DNA from: Candidatus Solibacter usitatus
GTDB taxonomy: Bacteria; Acidobacteriota; Terriglobia; Bryobacterales; Bryobacteraceae
Direction of reading: 5' to 3'
Assembly: GCA_016191645.1 (NCBI GenBank)
Contig: JACPVQ010000205.1
Location: 1 to 64,000 of the forward strand
Length of the DNA stretch: 64,000 bases
Position numbers and translations under genes: made by a program. Below the pieces are notes generated by a model. It had not been told where the DNA came from. It searched no databases and worked only from the letters and a program-made list of their open reading frames with translations. Below are positions 54,988 to 64,000 of this stretch, one piece after another (position 1 is the stretch's first letter; each line of letters begins with the position of its first letter).

Positions 54988-56159
54988 AGAACCAGCTCCG
55001 CATCCACAGGCATGTTGGCTTTGAGCTCCTGGTTGGGGTTGTCCACCAGGATTTTGACTTTGTACACCAGCTTCACGCGTTCGTCTTGTGTCTGAATTTG
55101 CTTCGGAGTGAACTCCGCTTCGGAAGCAATGAAAATGACTTCTCCCGCGTAGACTTTGCCGGGATAGGAATCGGTAGTCAGCTTCACCTTTGTGCCCAGC
55201 TTTACGCGGCCCAGATCCTTTTCAGAAATGTAGGCGCGAAGCCAAGGGCGCGCCAGGTCGCCGATACTCGCCACGGTCGCTCCGGCGGCGATGGTCTCCC
55301 CCGGCTCGGCCGATTTCACCAACACGACGCCGTCGATGGGCGAGGTAATCAACGAATCGTCGAGCTGTGTGTCGATCACGGCGATGTTGGCGGCGGCGCG
55401 GCGAATTTCCGCGCGCCTCACGTCGATTTCCTGTTCGCGGCGTTTCAAGTCGATGCGATTGGCTTCGGCAAGCCGGATGGCTGCCTTGGCGCGGTCCACT
55501 TGTGCGCGAGAGGATTCAATCGTCAACTTGCGCGGCCCTTCTTCCAATAGCGCCATCCTCTGTTCAGCCTGGCGCAGGGTTTGAGACTGGCTTTCGAACT
55601 TCGACCGGAACTGTTCATGTTGCGCCCGGGAGATGTCTTCATCTTTAAACAATGTCTGCGCGCGATCCCAATCGCGTTTCGCCTGATCGAGCCACGTGCG
55701 CATATCGTCCACTTGGGCGCGCGCGGTCTGCAATTCCTGCGGGCGCGCGCCTGCCTGAAGATCGGCGAGATTGGCCTCGGCGGCTCGCAGTTCGGCGCGA
55801 CGCAATTGCAAGTCGCCTTCGATGGTTTCGCGCTGCAACTGCAATGCAGTCTCGGCCTGCGCCAGTTGCGCCTGCGCGGATTGCAGCCCTGCCTGTTCGC
55901 GTGTTTTCTGTTTTTCCACCGATGCCAGATCGATACGCGCGATAGCCATGCCCTTGGTGACTCGCGACCCCTCGCGGATTTCCAAAGCAATCAACCGCCC
56001 GGGCACCTTGAAGGAGAGATCGACTTGCGTCAACTCGATGTTGCCGCTGAGACGAATGATGTTGGGGTCATTTTTCTTGAAGAACCCCGCGCGGGAGAGT
56101 CCGACACCCGCGGCCGCCAGAAGCGCCAAAACTACTACGATACGAATCCCTGTTTTCAC
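54984..56159 (-). CDS. HlyD-family periplasmic adaptor (YbhG-like)
   Basis: LSGNIELTQVDLSFKVPGRLIALEIREGSRVTKGMAIARID; coiled-coil; SPIDGVVLVKSAEPGETIAAGATVASIGD. Confidence 0.93.
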   Translation of the reverse strand: MKTGIRIVVVLALLAAAGVGLSRAGFFKKNDPNIIRLSGNIELTQVDLSFKVPGRLIALEIREGSRVTKGMAIARIDLASVEKQKTREQAGLQSAQAQLAQAETALQLQRETIEGDLQLRRAELRAAEANLADLQAGARPQELQTARAQVDDMRTWLDQAKRDWDRAQTLFKDEDISRAQHEQFRSKFESQSQTLRQAEQRMALLEEGPRKLTIESSRAQVDRAKAAIRLAEANRIDLKRREQEIDVRRAEIRRAAANIAVIDTQLDDSLITSPIDGVVLVKSAEPGETIAAGATVASIGDLARPWLRAYISEKDLGRVKLGTKVKLTTDSYPGKVYAGEVIFIASEAEFTPKQIQTQDERVKLVYKVKILVDNPNQELKANMPVDAELVL

Positions 56160-57475
56160 GGTAAATACCTTTCCACGCTGCCCATGGCAGTACCTAAATC
56201 GAGACGGGCCAGATTATGCGCGAACAACGCAATGACTCGGGTGTCGCGGGCGCGAGCGAGGCGGGTTTGCGCGTCCGTCACTTCGATGTGCGGAGCGACA
56301 CCGGCCTTATAGCGGCGCTCCGCCTGATCGTATTCCTTTTGCGCCAGTGCCAAGCCTTGTTCGGCGGTTGCCACCTGGAGATCCGAAGAGCGAAGGCTGT
56401 CGAAGGCGATGCGCAGTTCGAACTCCATTTGCTCGCGCAAGTCGCGAGTGCGGATGCGCTCCTGCCGCAATTGCGAGGCGGATTCGGCGCGGCGGGCATC
56501 TCGGCGGCCGCCGTCGAAGATGGGTACGCGCAACGAAAGGCCTACAGAGCGTGTGGCGCGCGATTCGGCGAACTCTCGTCCGATGGAGCCGTAATCGCCG
56601 AAGGCGGCAATGGAGGGCAAACGATCAAGCGCATTGGCCTGGTAGCTGATTTGCGCCACGCGTTCGCGCTCCTGCTGGGCTTTCAGGTCCGAGCGCGCGG
56701 CAAGCGCCGCCATAACGGCCTGTTCGATGGCGATGGGCTCCAGAGGCGTATAGGACAATTTGTCCGTGAGTTCGACGGCAGTGTCCAGGCGCAGATCCAT
56801 GGCGCGAAGCAGCTGCAATTGCGCCTTGTTGTATTCGTTGCGGGCGATGCTCAGACGGCCGTGCTCATTGGATAGTTGCACCTCCGCCCGCGTCACTTCG
56901 ATGCCCGTACCCGATCCGGCGTTCTTCTGAGAGAGCGCGAGCGCGCGGATGGATTCGGCGAGAGCGACGTTCGCCTTTGCCGCATCTACTTGCGCGGCGC
57001 TGCGCAGTGCGCCGAGATAGGCGCGCGCCACTTGATCGGTAACCTGCGTCCGCACATGCGACTGTTCCTGCCTGGCGACTCCGACCGCGGTGCGCGCCGA
57101 TTGATAGCGGCGGACGTTTCCGAAGTCGAGGACACTCTGGGTCACGTTGGCGCGCGCGTCCAGGATGCCGAACGGCCCGGCAAACGAGGAAAAACGAAAT
57201 CCCGGGAACGAGGGGAACGTAAAACCAAAAGCATTGAGGTTGCGGGTCATGTCGGCGTACGACACCACGCCGTCCAGATTCGGGAGCAGCGCGGCGCGCG
57301 CAAGCGACCGGCGGGCCTCGGCCTGATGAATGATCTCCTGGGCGATCTCGATGCGCGTATTGCCTTCCGGAGCGAGCGCGATTTCGATCGACTTGCGAAG
57401 ACTCAACGGCAGCGGAATTTTGTCCTGCGCGTGGGCCGTCGCCGCGGTTACAAGGATTGCCACTAGGAACTTCAT
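56156..57475 (-). CDS. TolC-family outer membrane efflux protein
   Basis: LSLRKSIEIALAPEGNTRIEIAQEIIHQAEARRSLARAALLPNLDGVVSY; paired OEP-type repeats. Confidence 0.93.
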   Translation of the reverse strand: MKFLVAILVTAATAHAQDKIPLPLSLRKSIEIALAPEGNTRIEIAQEIIHQAEARRSLARAALLPNLDGVVSYADMTRNLNAFGFTFPSFPGFRFSSFAGPFGILDARANVTQSVLDFGNVRRYQSARTAVGVARQEQSHVRTQVTDQVARAYLGALRSAAQVDAAKANVALAESIRALALSQKNAGSGTGIEVTRAEVQLSNEHGRLSIARNEYNKAQLQLLRAMDLRLDTAVELTDKLSYTPLEPIAIEQAVMAALAARSDLKAQQERERVAQISYQANALDRLPSIAAFGDYGSIGREFAESRATRSVGLSLRVPIFDGGRRDARRAESASQLRQERIRTRDLREQMEFELRIAFDSLRSSDLQVATAEQGLALAQKEYDQAERRYKAGVAPHIEVTDAQTRLARARDTRVIALFAHNLARLDLGTAMGSVERYLP

Positions 57476-58110
57476 AGTCCTGCTCCTAAGCTGGGGGCGC
57501 GGAATCCCGCAGCCGTGAATTGGATCAATTGACGCAGCGCTTCTTCTCTGGTGGGGGCGTGCATGCGGCCTTCGCTCACAACCTCCATCGTGCCGGAGCC
57601 GGCCGCCAACTGCGCGAACGCTCCCATGGTGAACTGCATGCGAAGAAACGCCTCTTCCGGCTTGAGATGCGGGAGCGCCTTTCGCAAAGCGGGAGCAAAA
57701 CGGTTCGCCACAGGCTTGAAGTGCGTCTCATAGATCGCCCGGAAGGTTTCGCGCGCTTCCAGGTAATGAAAACGCACCATCATCCGCGGCACCAATACGT
57801 TGCATTCGGTTACCGGGCGAAAGAACGCCTCCAGGAGCTCGTCGATCGGGATGGGTTCGTTTCGCAGTTTTTCCTCAAGCTGTTGCAGAGCCTCTATCCG
57901 GCGCTGGTTGATGGGCCCGGCACGGCGGGCGACCACGGCATGGAGAAGGGCGTCTTTTGATTGGAAATGGTAATTTACGGAAGCAAGGTTCACACCGGCT
58001 TCGGCTGTGATGGCGCGGAGGGAGGTCGCCTCGAAGCCATCGTTGGCAAAGAGGAGTTCCGCAGCATCGAGGATGCGGTCTTTGGTGGAGATAGGAGCTA
58101 GTGCAGTCAT
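57472..58110 (-). CDS. TetR/AcrR-family transcriptional regulator
   Basis: TKDRILDAAELLFANDGFEATSLRAITAEAGVNLASVNYHFQSKDALLHAVVARR. Confidence 0.95.
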   Translation of the reverse strand: MTALAPISTKDRILDAAELLFANDGFEATSLRAITAEAGVNLASVNYHFQSKDALLHAVVARRAGPINQRRIEALQQLEEKLRNEPIPIDELLEAFFRPVTECNVLVPRMMVRFHYLEARETFRAIYETHFKPVANRFAPALRKALPHLKPEEAFLRMQFTMGAFAQLAAGSGTMEVVSEGRMHAPTREEALRQLIQFTAAGFRAPSLGAGL

Positions 58111-58123
58111 ACAATCGAACAAT

Positions 58124-58143
58124 TGAAACAAACGTTTGTATCA
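58124..58143. promoter_or_regulatory. Candidate TetR-type operator palindrome
   Basis: TGAAACAAACGTTTGTATCA: 20-bp dyad with a single mismatched pair around a perfect ACAAACGTTTGT core, 14 bp upstream of the TetR start codon. Confidence 0.65.
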
Positions 58144-58211
58144 TACAATAGTTTTATGTGCCCCGTCAAGACTCTTGATTTGGCTAACAAAATGCTCTAC
58201 AGTTTCCTCGT

Positions 58212-59273
58212 ATGACTTCTTGGGAGTCCTGGCTGAAGCGCTGGCAGGATGCCGCGCTCATTGACACGGAGCTTGCCAGTCGTATCCGCGAGTTTGAAAA
58301 CCGGCAAACGGATTCGGGCAGACTCCGCTGGCCCGCAGTCTTGGCTCTTTCGCTAGGGGGCTTGCTCATCGGCGCGGGCGTCATCCTATTCGTCTCCTCT
58401 CATTGGGATGAGATTTCGCCGCTTTCGCGCATGGTGTTGCTGCTAGCGACCTTGTTGGGCTTTCATGGCGCGGCAATCGTTCTTAAACCGAAGATGCCTA
58501 TCCTCAGCACGGTAATGCATTTCTTGGGAACCGTTTCGCTCGGCGGGGGCATTCAATTGGCGGGACAAACCTTCAACGTGCAGGAGCACTGGCCAACAGG
58601 AATCCTCCTCTGGGCGATCGGCGCCTGGGTGGGACTGCTTCTGCTGCGCGACTGGCCGCAGGCGGGACTTGCTGCGTTGTTGACTCCGGCGTGGATGGTG
58701 TCGGAATGGCGTATTCCCGCAACGCTCCTGCTGCTCGCTTTATGCTATGCATCGGCAAGATCTTCGACTCAGGATGCGGCGTGGAGGCGCGTCCTGACAT
58801 GGATGGGGATGCTGGCCGTGTTTCCCGTCGCCTTTTGGTTGGTTTTCGAATCCAGCTCCAATTCTTTGAAGGGGCGCTGGCTTGCGGATCTGATTGCGCT
58901 TGCCCCCGCGGCCATTTTCTTCTTTTGGCTAAAGCGCAATCAAATTCCCAACGTCGCGGCCGCCGTGGCTTGGGTTTTGCTGCTGCGGCTGCTGGCTGAT
59001 GACAAACAGATGCTTGGTGCAATCGCGTGGTGCGGATTGGGTTCCGCGGGCATGATCGCGTGGGGAGTTCTGGAAGAGCGCGTGGAACGGGTCAATCTAG
59101 GAGTGGCGGCGTTTGCAGTCACCGTGGTGAGTTTCTACGTTTCGCAACTGATGGACCAGTTGGGCCGCTCGCTCAGCCTGATCGGATTAGGCGTTCTCTT
59201 TTTGTTGGGGGGATGGCAGTTGGAAGTGTTGCGCCGCAGGTTGGTGGGGCGCATTACAGAGGTCCGGCCATGA
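58212..59273 (+). CDS. DUF2157-like polytopic membrane protein
   Basis: N-terminal WLKRWQDAALIDTELASRIREFE followed by about 10 TM segments. Confidence 0.75.
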   Translation: MTSWESWLKRWQDAALIDTELASRIREFENRQTDSGRLRWPAVLALSLGGLLIGAGVILFVSSHWDEISPLSRMVLLLATLLGFHGAAIVLKPKMPILSTVMHFLGTVSLGGGIQLAGQTFNVQEHWPTGILLWAIGAWVGLLLLRDWPQAGLAALLTPAWMVSEWRIPATLLLLALCYASARSSTQDAAWRRVLTWMGMLAVFPVAFWLVFESSSNSLKGRWLADLIALAPAAIFFFWLKRNQIPNVAAAVAWVLLLRLLADDKQMLGAIAWCGLGSAGMIAWGVLEERVERVNLGVAAFAVTVVSFYVSQLMDQLGRSLSLIGLGVLFLLGGWQLEVLRRRLVGRITEVRP

Positions 59274-59734
59274 GGAACGCAATTCTGGTTGGCCTCATCC
59301 AAGCGGCCGTCTTGTTGAGCATTACGGGAAAGTTTCTTTATGACCGCGAGCGCCTTCCGCGCGTTTGGGTGAAGGTTGCTCCCGTTGATCCGAATCATTT
59401 GCTGCGCGGCAGGTACGTGCGCTTCCATGTTTTCGTAGAGCCGGCGAATCTCGAGGCCACGCTCATGGTCCACGTGAGGCTGTCTGTCGAAGGCGAGCGG
59501 CTGAAGGTATATAGGAACGATTCGTCTCCGCTCAATATCGTTCCCGCGGGCAAAGAATTCCGGCTCAATGAACCGCTCGCTTTCTACATTCCCGAGCACA
59601 TCCCCGACCCGTCGCGCCGGCCGGCTGGCGAAGAGTTGTGGGTGGAGGCGACCATTCCTCCCAAAGGCCCGCCGCGGCCGTTGCGTCTTGGGATCAAGAA
59701 AGATGGAGTCCTGACTCCACTGGTCACGCGATAA
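59270..59734 (+). CDS. GDYXXLXY-like domain protein
   Basis: LYDRERLPRVWVKVAPVDPNHLLRGRYVRFHVFV; ATGA overlap with the DUF2157 gene. Confidence 0.7.
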   Translation: MRNAILVGLIQAAVLLSITGKFLYDRERLPRVWVKVAPVDPNHLLRGRYVRFHVFVEPANLEATLMVHVRLSVEGERLKVYRNDSSPLNIVPAGKEFRLNEPLAFYIPEHIPDPSRRPAGEELWVEATIPPKGPPRPLRLGIKKDGVLTPLVTR

Positions 59735-60865
59735 TCAGGCTTTGCAGAACTGATTCCAGGTGCGCCAAAAGTAGCCGTCCGTCATGCCGGCGATGTAATC
59801 GCAAGTGACGAAATGGGGCGCTCTGCCCAACTCGACTTCTTCCCGATAGTTGGGCGGGAGGTTCTCCGGGTGGTTCTGGAATAAATGGAACAGATCGTCG
59901 ATCGCCGCGTTGGAGCGCTTACGGTCGGAAATCAAAGCCTCCGTCCCATAGACGTGTTTGTGCAGAAACCCCTTCAGCGCGGCGTTGGTGAGTGCATCCT
60001 CCGGCGACAGGCAGGCCAATCTTTCGCCGCTATCGCGAACATCATCCACAGTCTGCGCGCCCATGGCCAGCGTTTTATCGTATGTTCCGCGAATCAACGC
60101 CGAAACGAGCACATCCACCAATCCGCGGATGCATTCCAGAAACTGAATTCGCGCCGGAGCTCCCGGGTACATGGTCTCCGCCGATTCCCGCCGCCGCGCA
60201 AACTCCGGCACTTCCTGCGACAGAATGTCGACATCAATCAATCCCGCAGAGTGCGCGTCATCCAGATCGGCGGTGTTGTACCCGATCTCATCGGCGAGGT
60301 CGATGAGCTGTGCTTCCAGCGTTGGCTTCTTTCCGGGAAGGTACTCTTCCAGGTTCTCGTCATCTCCGGCATGAAGTTCCGACGAATGCTTGACGATTCC
60401 CTCGCGCACCTCGAACGTCAGATTCAAGCCGGGAAAGGGCGCGTAGCGCTGCTCGAAGGATTCCACCAGCCGCAGCGCATGAAGGTTGTGATTGAAGCGC
60501 GCGCCGAAGCGGCGCATATGCCGGTCCAGCGCCATTTCGCCGGAGTGGCCAAAGGGAGGATGGCCAATGTCGTGGGCGAGGGCGAGAGCTTCGGTAAGAT
60601 CCTCGTCGAGTCCCAAGACGGCCGAGACCGTGCGGGAAAGCTGCGCCACTTCCATGGTGTGGGTCAGGCGGTTGCGGAAATGGTCGGAAATGCCGGCGGT
60701 GAAGACCTGCGTCTTGTTTTCCAGGCGGCGAAAAGCACGGGAATGGATGATACGGTCGCGATCGCGTTGAAAATCGTTGCGATAGCGGTGCGGAGGCTCA
60801 GGGAAGCGGCGGCCACTGGTGCCGGTTACGGGAAAACGGAGATAGGAGAGCGCTGCGGGCCCCAC
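59735..60865 (-). CDS. dgt: dGTP triphosphohydrolase-like protein
   Basis: RIIHSRAFRRLENKTQVF; NRLTHTMEVAQLSRTV; ALALAHDIGHPPFGHSGE. Confidence 0.95.
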   Translation of the reverse strand: MGPAALSYLRFPVTGTSGRRFPEPPHRYRNDFQRDRDRIIHSRAFRRLENKTQVFTAGISDHFRNRLTHTMEVAQLSRTVSAVLGLDEDLTEALALAHDIGHPPFGHSGEMALDRHMRRFGARFNHNLHALRLVESFEQRYAPFPGLNLTFEVREGIVKHSSELHAGDDENLEEYLPGKKPTLEAQLIDLADEIGYNTADLDDAHSAGLIDVDILSQEVPEFARRRESAETMYPGAPARIQFLECIRGLVDVLVSALIRGTYDKTLAMGAQTVDDVRDSGERLACLSPEDALTNAALKGFLHKHVYGTEALISDRKRSNAAIDDLFHLFQNHPENLPPNYREEVELGRAPHFVTCDYIAGMTDGYFWRTWNQFCKA

Positions 60866-60872
60866 GAGCTTG

Positions 60873-61589
60873 TTACTTCGGCGGCGAGATCTGGTTCAAT
60901 TCGCCGAGCAGACCAACCGCGGCCCGCGTCACAGCCGAGCGGTCGGCGTTCTGCAACTGCTCGAGAATCGACCGGGCTTCCTGCGGTTTGGAGCGAATGA
61001 TCGTCTTCACCAACAGAATCTGGGCCTGCTCTTTCGAAACCAGCGGCGTCGGGTTGGCGATCAGTTCGCGGCACAGTTTTTCCGCCTCGGCCAGCTTTTT
61101 CTGGCCGTGATACAACGACACCAGGGATACTTTGGCGACAGAGGCAATCTGCGCATGACTGCCATTGGCCGCTTCTTTCAGCCCGCTTTCACATTCGGCG
61201 GTTTTGCCCATATCACAGAGCTGAGAGGATGCCTGCACACGAGCAATCAGGCCCTCCATGGACCCGGAATGCTTGAGAGCGACCTCGTTGAATGCCTTCA
61301 TCGCGGCGGTGTCTTTTTCTTCCTGCGTCTTAAACATCTGCGCGCCGGGAGGCCCGCTGACGCCAATGATGCCGTCCAAAACCAGGGAGGCCTTGCGAAG
61401 GTCCTCTTGCCGCTGGTTCTTGCGCCAATTCAGAAAGCCGTAAATAGATCCGGCGACCAGGAGAACCGCCAACACGATTGCGCCATTGCGCAGAACGCCA
61501 GCCTTGTGCGTAGTGACGTATTCGAAAATGTTCTCGATCTGTTCGACAAAAGTGTCGTGCTTGATTTGTTCTTTTAACTGCTTGTCCAC
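60873..61589 (-). CDS. YfgM/TPR-like membrane-anchored protein
   Basis: Single N-terminal TM followed by TPR_21-like helices (VSLVSLYHGQKKLAEAEKLCRELIANPT). Confidence 0.7.
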   Translation of the reverse strand: MDKQLKEQIKHDTFVEQIENIFEYVTTHKAGVLRNGAIVLAVLLVAGSIYGFLNWRKNQRQEDLRKASLVLDGIIGVSGPPGAQMFKTQEEKDTAAMKAFNEVALKHSGSMEGLIARVQASSQLCDMGKTAECESGLKEAANGSHAQIASVAKVSLVSLYHGQKKLAEAEKLCRELIANPTPLVSKEQAQILLVKTIIRSKPQEARSILEQLQNADRSAVTRAAVGLLGELNQISPPK

Positions 61590-61673
61590 GGATACCCTTC
61601 AGGAAGGAAAACGCTTTGAAAATAACAGGTTACCACAAGGTTTCCGACTTCCAAAAGGGAAGGAAGCCGCATC

Positions 61674-62018
61674 CTATTTCCGGCGCGCGCCCCTGGCCGG
61701 AGCGGCGTGCCGGTATCCGGCCCGCAGCAGATCAGGCAGCGCGTCCATGGACACGCTGGTCAACCGCACCAGAATCCACGGATAGTTCCGGTAATGCTCG
61801 GTGACGTAGTAAGTCAGCGGTTCAGCGGCCATAAGTTCCTCACGCTGATCGAACGGCATGCGCAAGACGATGGAGTCCAGGTCTGGCCGCAGCCGCACGA
61901 ACAAACTGCCTCTTATCTTCAACGCCGGAGTTCCGTACGATGTGCCTTCCTCAACGTCCGGCATCCTTAGCGCGAGAAGGCGAACCGTGTCGTAGGTCAC
62001 CCGTTCTTTTTTCTTCAC
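61674..62018 (-). CDS. MmcQ/YjbR-family protein
   Basis: VRLLALRMPDVEEGTSYGTPALKIRGSLFVRLRPDLDSIVLRM...WILVRL. Confidence 0.88.
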   Translation of the reverse strand: MKKKERVTYDTVRLLALRMPDVEEGTSYGTPALKIRGSLFVRLRPDLDSIVLRMPFDQREELMAAEPLTYYVTEHYRNYPWILVRLTSVSMDALPDLLRAGYRHAAPARGARRK

Positions 62019-62021
62019 GGC

Positions 62022-62618
62022 CTAATCCATGTCCAGCAAATGGCCGAGCTTTTCTTTTTTCGTTCTCAGGTAGTCCTCGCTCGTCTCTTGAAAGGGAACG
62101 ATGCAGGGGACACGCTCGGTCACTGTAACGCCGGCTCTCTCCAGGGCTTCAATCTTTCCCGGATTGTTGGAAAGCAGACGCACGCGGGAAAGCCCGAGAT
62201 GAGAAAGAATCGCCCCCGGAAGCTCGTAATTGCGCAGATCGGCTTCGAAACCGAGTTGCTCGTTGGCTTCGACGGTGTCCGCGCCTTGATCCTGCAAGGC
62301 GTAGGCGCGCAGCTTGTTCATCAGGCCGATGCCTCTGCCTTCCTGCATTTCGTAGAGCAGAATTCCGCGCCCTTCGGCGGCAATCATGCGCAGCGCGAGT
62401 TCGAGTTGCGAGCGGCAATCGCAGCGCAGGCTATGGAACACGTCGCCTGTCAAGCACTGGGAATGAATGCGCACCAGCGGCGGGTCGCTGGTAACGTCGC
62501 CCATCACCAGAACGGCCGCCTCTTCCACGCGATCGGCGAAATGGCCGACGAAACCGAAGATGCGGAAGACGCCGAATCGCGTGGGGAATTCCGCTTCGGC
62601 CATTTTTTCAAGCCGCAT
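62022..62618 (-). CDS. ribA: GTP cyclohydrolase II
   Basis: VRIHSQCLTGDVFHSLRCDCRSQLELALRMIAAEGRGILLYEMQEGRGIGLMNKLRAYALQD; RLLSNNPGKIEALERAG. Confidence 0.96.
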   Translation of the reverse strand: MRLEKMAEAEFPTRFGVFRIFGFVGHFADRVEEAAVLVMGDVTSDPPLVRIHSQCLTGDVFHSLRCDCRSQLELALRMIAAEGRGILLYEMQEGRGIGLMNKLRAYALQDQGADTVEANEQLGFEADLRNYELPGAILSHLGLSRVRLLSNNPGKIEALERAGVTVTERVPCIVPFQETSEDYLRTKKEKLGHLLDMD

Positions 62619-62687
62619 GGTTGTTACAGGATGCATGGGTGGAGAGTACAGGGAAGCACTATCAATTATAATGACGATCGCGGGTCC

Positions 62688-64000
62688 ATGCTGGAGCAAT
62701 ACCTTGTCAACCTCTTTGTCAAACTGGCTGTAGCGGCCTCGCTGGCAACCATACTGGTGAGGCTCGATTTCATTCCCCGGCTGCTGATGGAAGAAGAGCG
62801 CACGCTGCCCAAGCGCATGTTGCTGGCGCTGGCGTTCGCCATTGTTTTCGGTACCAGCGTGGCCATTCGCGTGCTCAGCCGCAACGGATACCAAGCGGTA
62901 GATCTTGGCCTGGAGGGAAGCCTTCTTTGCGGCCTGGTGGGCGGCTACGTGTGCGGACTGACCAGCGGAATTCTGATCGCGATTCCCGCGATGTTGAACG
63001 GTGAATTGCTCACCATGCCGCTATTTGCAGGGCTTGGAGTGACCGGCGGTCTGCTGCGCGACCTGGCTCCGGAAAAAGAAGAGATGTGGAGGTTCTCGCC
63101 CTTTTTCGACGTCGTGTTCGTGCGCATGCTGAGGCACCGCATTGATCCGCCGCGGGTGTTATTTCACGTTACCTTTTTGTTCACCATCTTCTTCGCGGAA
63201 TTCGTCCGGCTGAATTTGGCGAAGTCTTTTGGCGCGCGCTTTCTTTTCGTCCTGTACCCGCAGGCGGAGTCGACGGTCTGGCTGTCGGTGGCCACTTACA
63301 GCGCAACGCTCTTCGCCGTGACGCTGCCGCTGAAGGTCTGGAACAACACGCGCAACGAGCGGAAGCTGGAAGCCCAACAGGCCTTGCTCACGGAGGCCCG
63401 GCTGGCCGCACTGACGCGCCAGATCAACCCGCATTTCCTGTTCAACACGCTGAATTCCGTGGCCAGCCTCATCCGCACCAATCAGGAGCAGGCGCGCACC
63501 ATGATTACACGGCTTTCCAACATTCTTCGCCGCCTTCTACGCAAGCAGGAAAACATGTCGTCTCTGCGCGAAGAACTCTCCTTCATCGACGATTACCTGG
63601 CCATCGAGATGGTGCGTTTTGGGTCCAAGCTCAAGTTCGAGAAAACCGTGGACCCGCGCACGCTCGACATGCTTGCGCCGAGCATGGTCTTGCAGCCGAT
63701 TGTGGAAAACAGCATCAAGCACGGACTCAGCAGCAAGGTGGAGGGGGGATGCATTCGATTCGTGAGCATGCCCGCGGGCAGCCGCCTGTTGATGATCATT
63801 GAAGACGACGGCGTTGGCATCGCCGAGGAACGGCTGGACGATTTGTTTCTGCATGGAATCGGGATGAGTAACGTCAAGGAAAGGCTGAAAGTTTTGTACG
63901 GCGATGACTACCGGCTGAGCGTCATCAGCCGTTTGGGGGAGGGCACGAGAACGGAAATCGAAGTGCCCCAACTCAAAGTGCCGCTGGCGGCGGTATCCTA
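62688..64000 (+). CDS. LytS/YehU-type sensor histidine kinase (5TM-Lyt-like), truncated by window end
   Basis: ATG at 62688 open to the window edge; LEAQQALLTEARLAALTRQINPHFLFNTLNSVASLIRTNQEQA; PSMVLQPIVENSIKHGL; GIGMSNVKERL. Confidence 0.93.
   Translation, partial: MLEQYLVNLFVKLAVAASLATILVRLDFIPRLLMEEERTLPKRMLLALAFAIVFGTSVAIRVLSRNGYQAVDLGLEGSLLCGLVGGYVCGLTSGILIAIPAMLNGELLTMPLFAGLGVTGGLLRDLAPEKEEMWRFSPFFDVVFVRMLRHRIDPPRVLFHVTFLFTIFFAEFVRLNLAKSFGARFLFVLYPQAESTVWLSVATYSATLFAVTLPLKVWNNTRNERKLEAQQALLTEARLAALTRQINPHFLFNTLNSVASLIRTNQEQARTMITRLSNILRRLLRKQENMSSLREELSFIDDYLAIEMVRFGSKLKFEKTVDPRTLDMLAPSMVLQPIVENSIKHGLSSKVEGGCIRFVSMPAGSRLLMIIEDDGVGIAEERLDDLFLHGIGMSNVKERLKVLYGDDYRLSVISRLGEGTRTEIEVPQLKVPLAAVS

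Noticed and set aside
1-64000. tRNA/rRNA genes, prophage or anti-phage defence islands
   Set aside because: No rRNA-like segment, no convincing tRNA cloverleaf and no phage structural or known defence families recognised by eye; a tRNAscan/DefenseFinder run would be decisive.

Overview
This 64 kb window is GC-rich and densely coded. Its gene content looks like Acidobacteria (Solibacter/Bryobacter-like); that lineage is inferred from family content and was not searched. From left to right it contains: (1) the 3' part of an IS701-like transposase that has truncated a PQQ/beta-propeller gene; (2) a NarL-type two-component pair and a small glycosyltransferase/membrane-protein cluster; (3) a large Oar-like TonB-dependent receptor next to a frameshifted GH-like gene, a clan-A GH and a sulfatase, resembling a sulfated-polysaccharide utilisation locus; (4) a hybrid histidine kinase-holB-PPIase block; (5) an IS element whose DDE transposase appears to need a -1 ribosomal frameshift on A_AAA_AAA out of an AbrB-like ORF; (6) a Rieske oxygenase / APC permease / PLP lyase / enolase-superfamily module; (7) an sdhBCDA-fumarase operon; (8) SDR-SMP30-GGT, tricorn-like and S9 peptidase genes; (9) rpe, bamD, a REC protein and yajQ; (10) a TetR-TolC-HlyD-ABC2 efflux operon related to YbhGFSR; (11) dgt, YjbR, ribA and a LytS-like kinase running off the right edge. 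The most unusual signal is a family of three intergenic elements built from modular, near-perfect palindromes around CTCCAG/CTGGAG. They have GTGGGGCAG terminal inverted repeats and arms that change in a compensatory way between copies. They abut gene 3' ends, one supplies the C-terminal codons of the Rieske gene, and one is split by the IS. No tRNA, rRNA or CRISPR was recognised.
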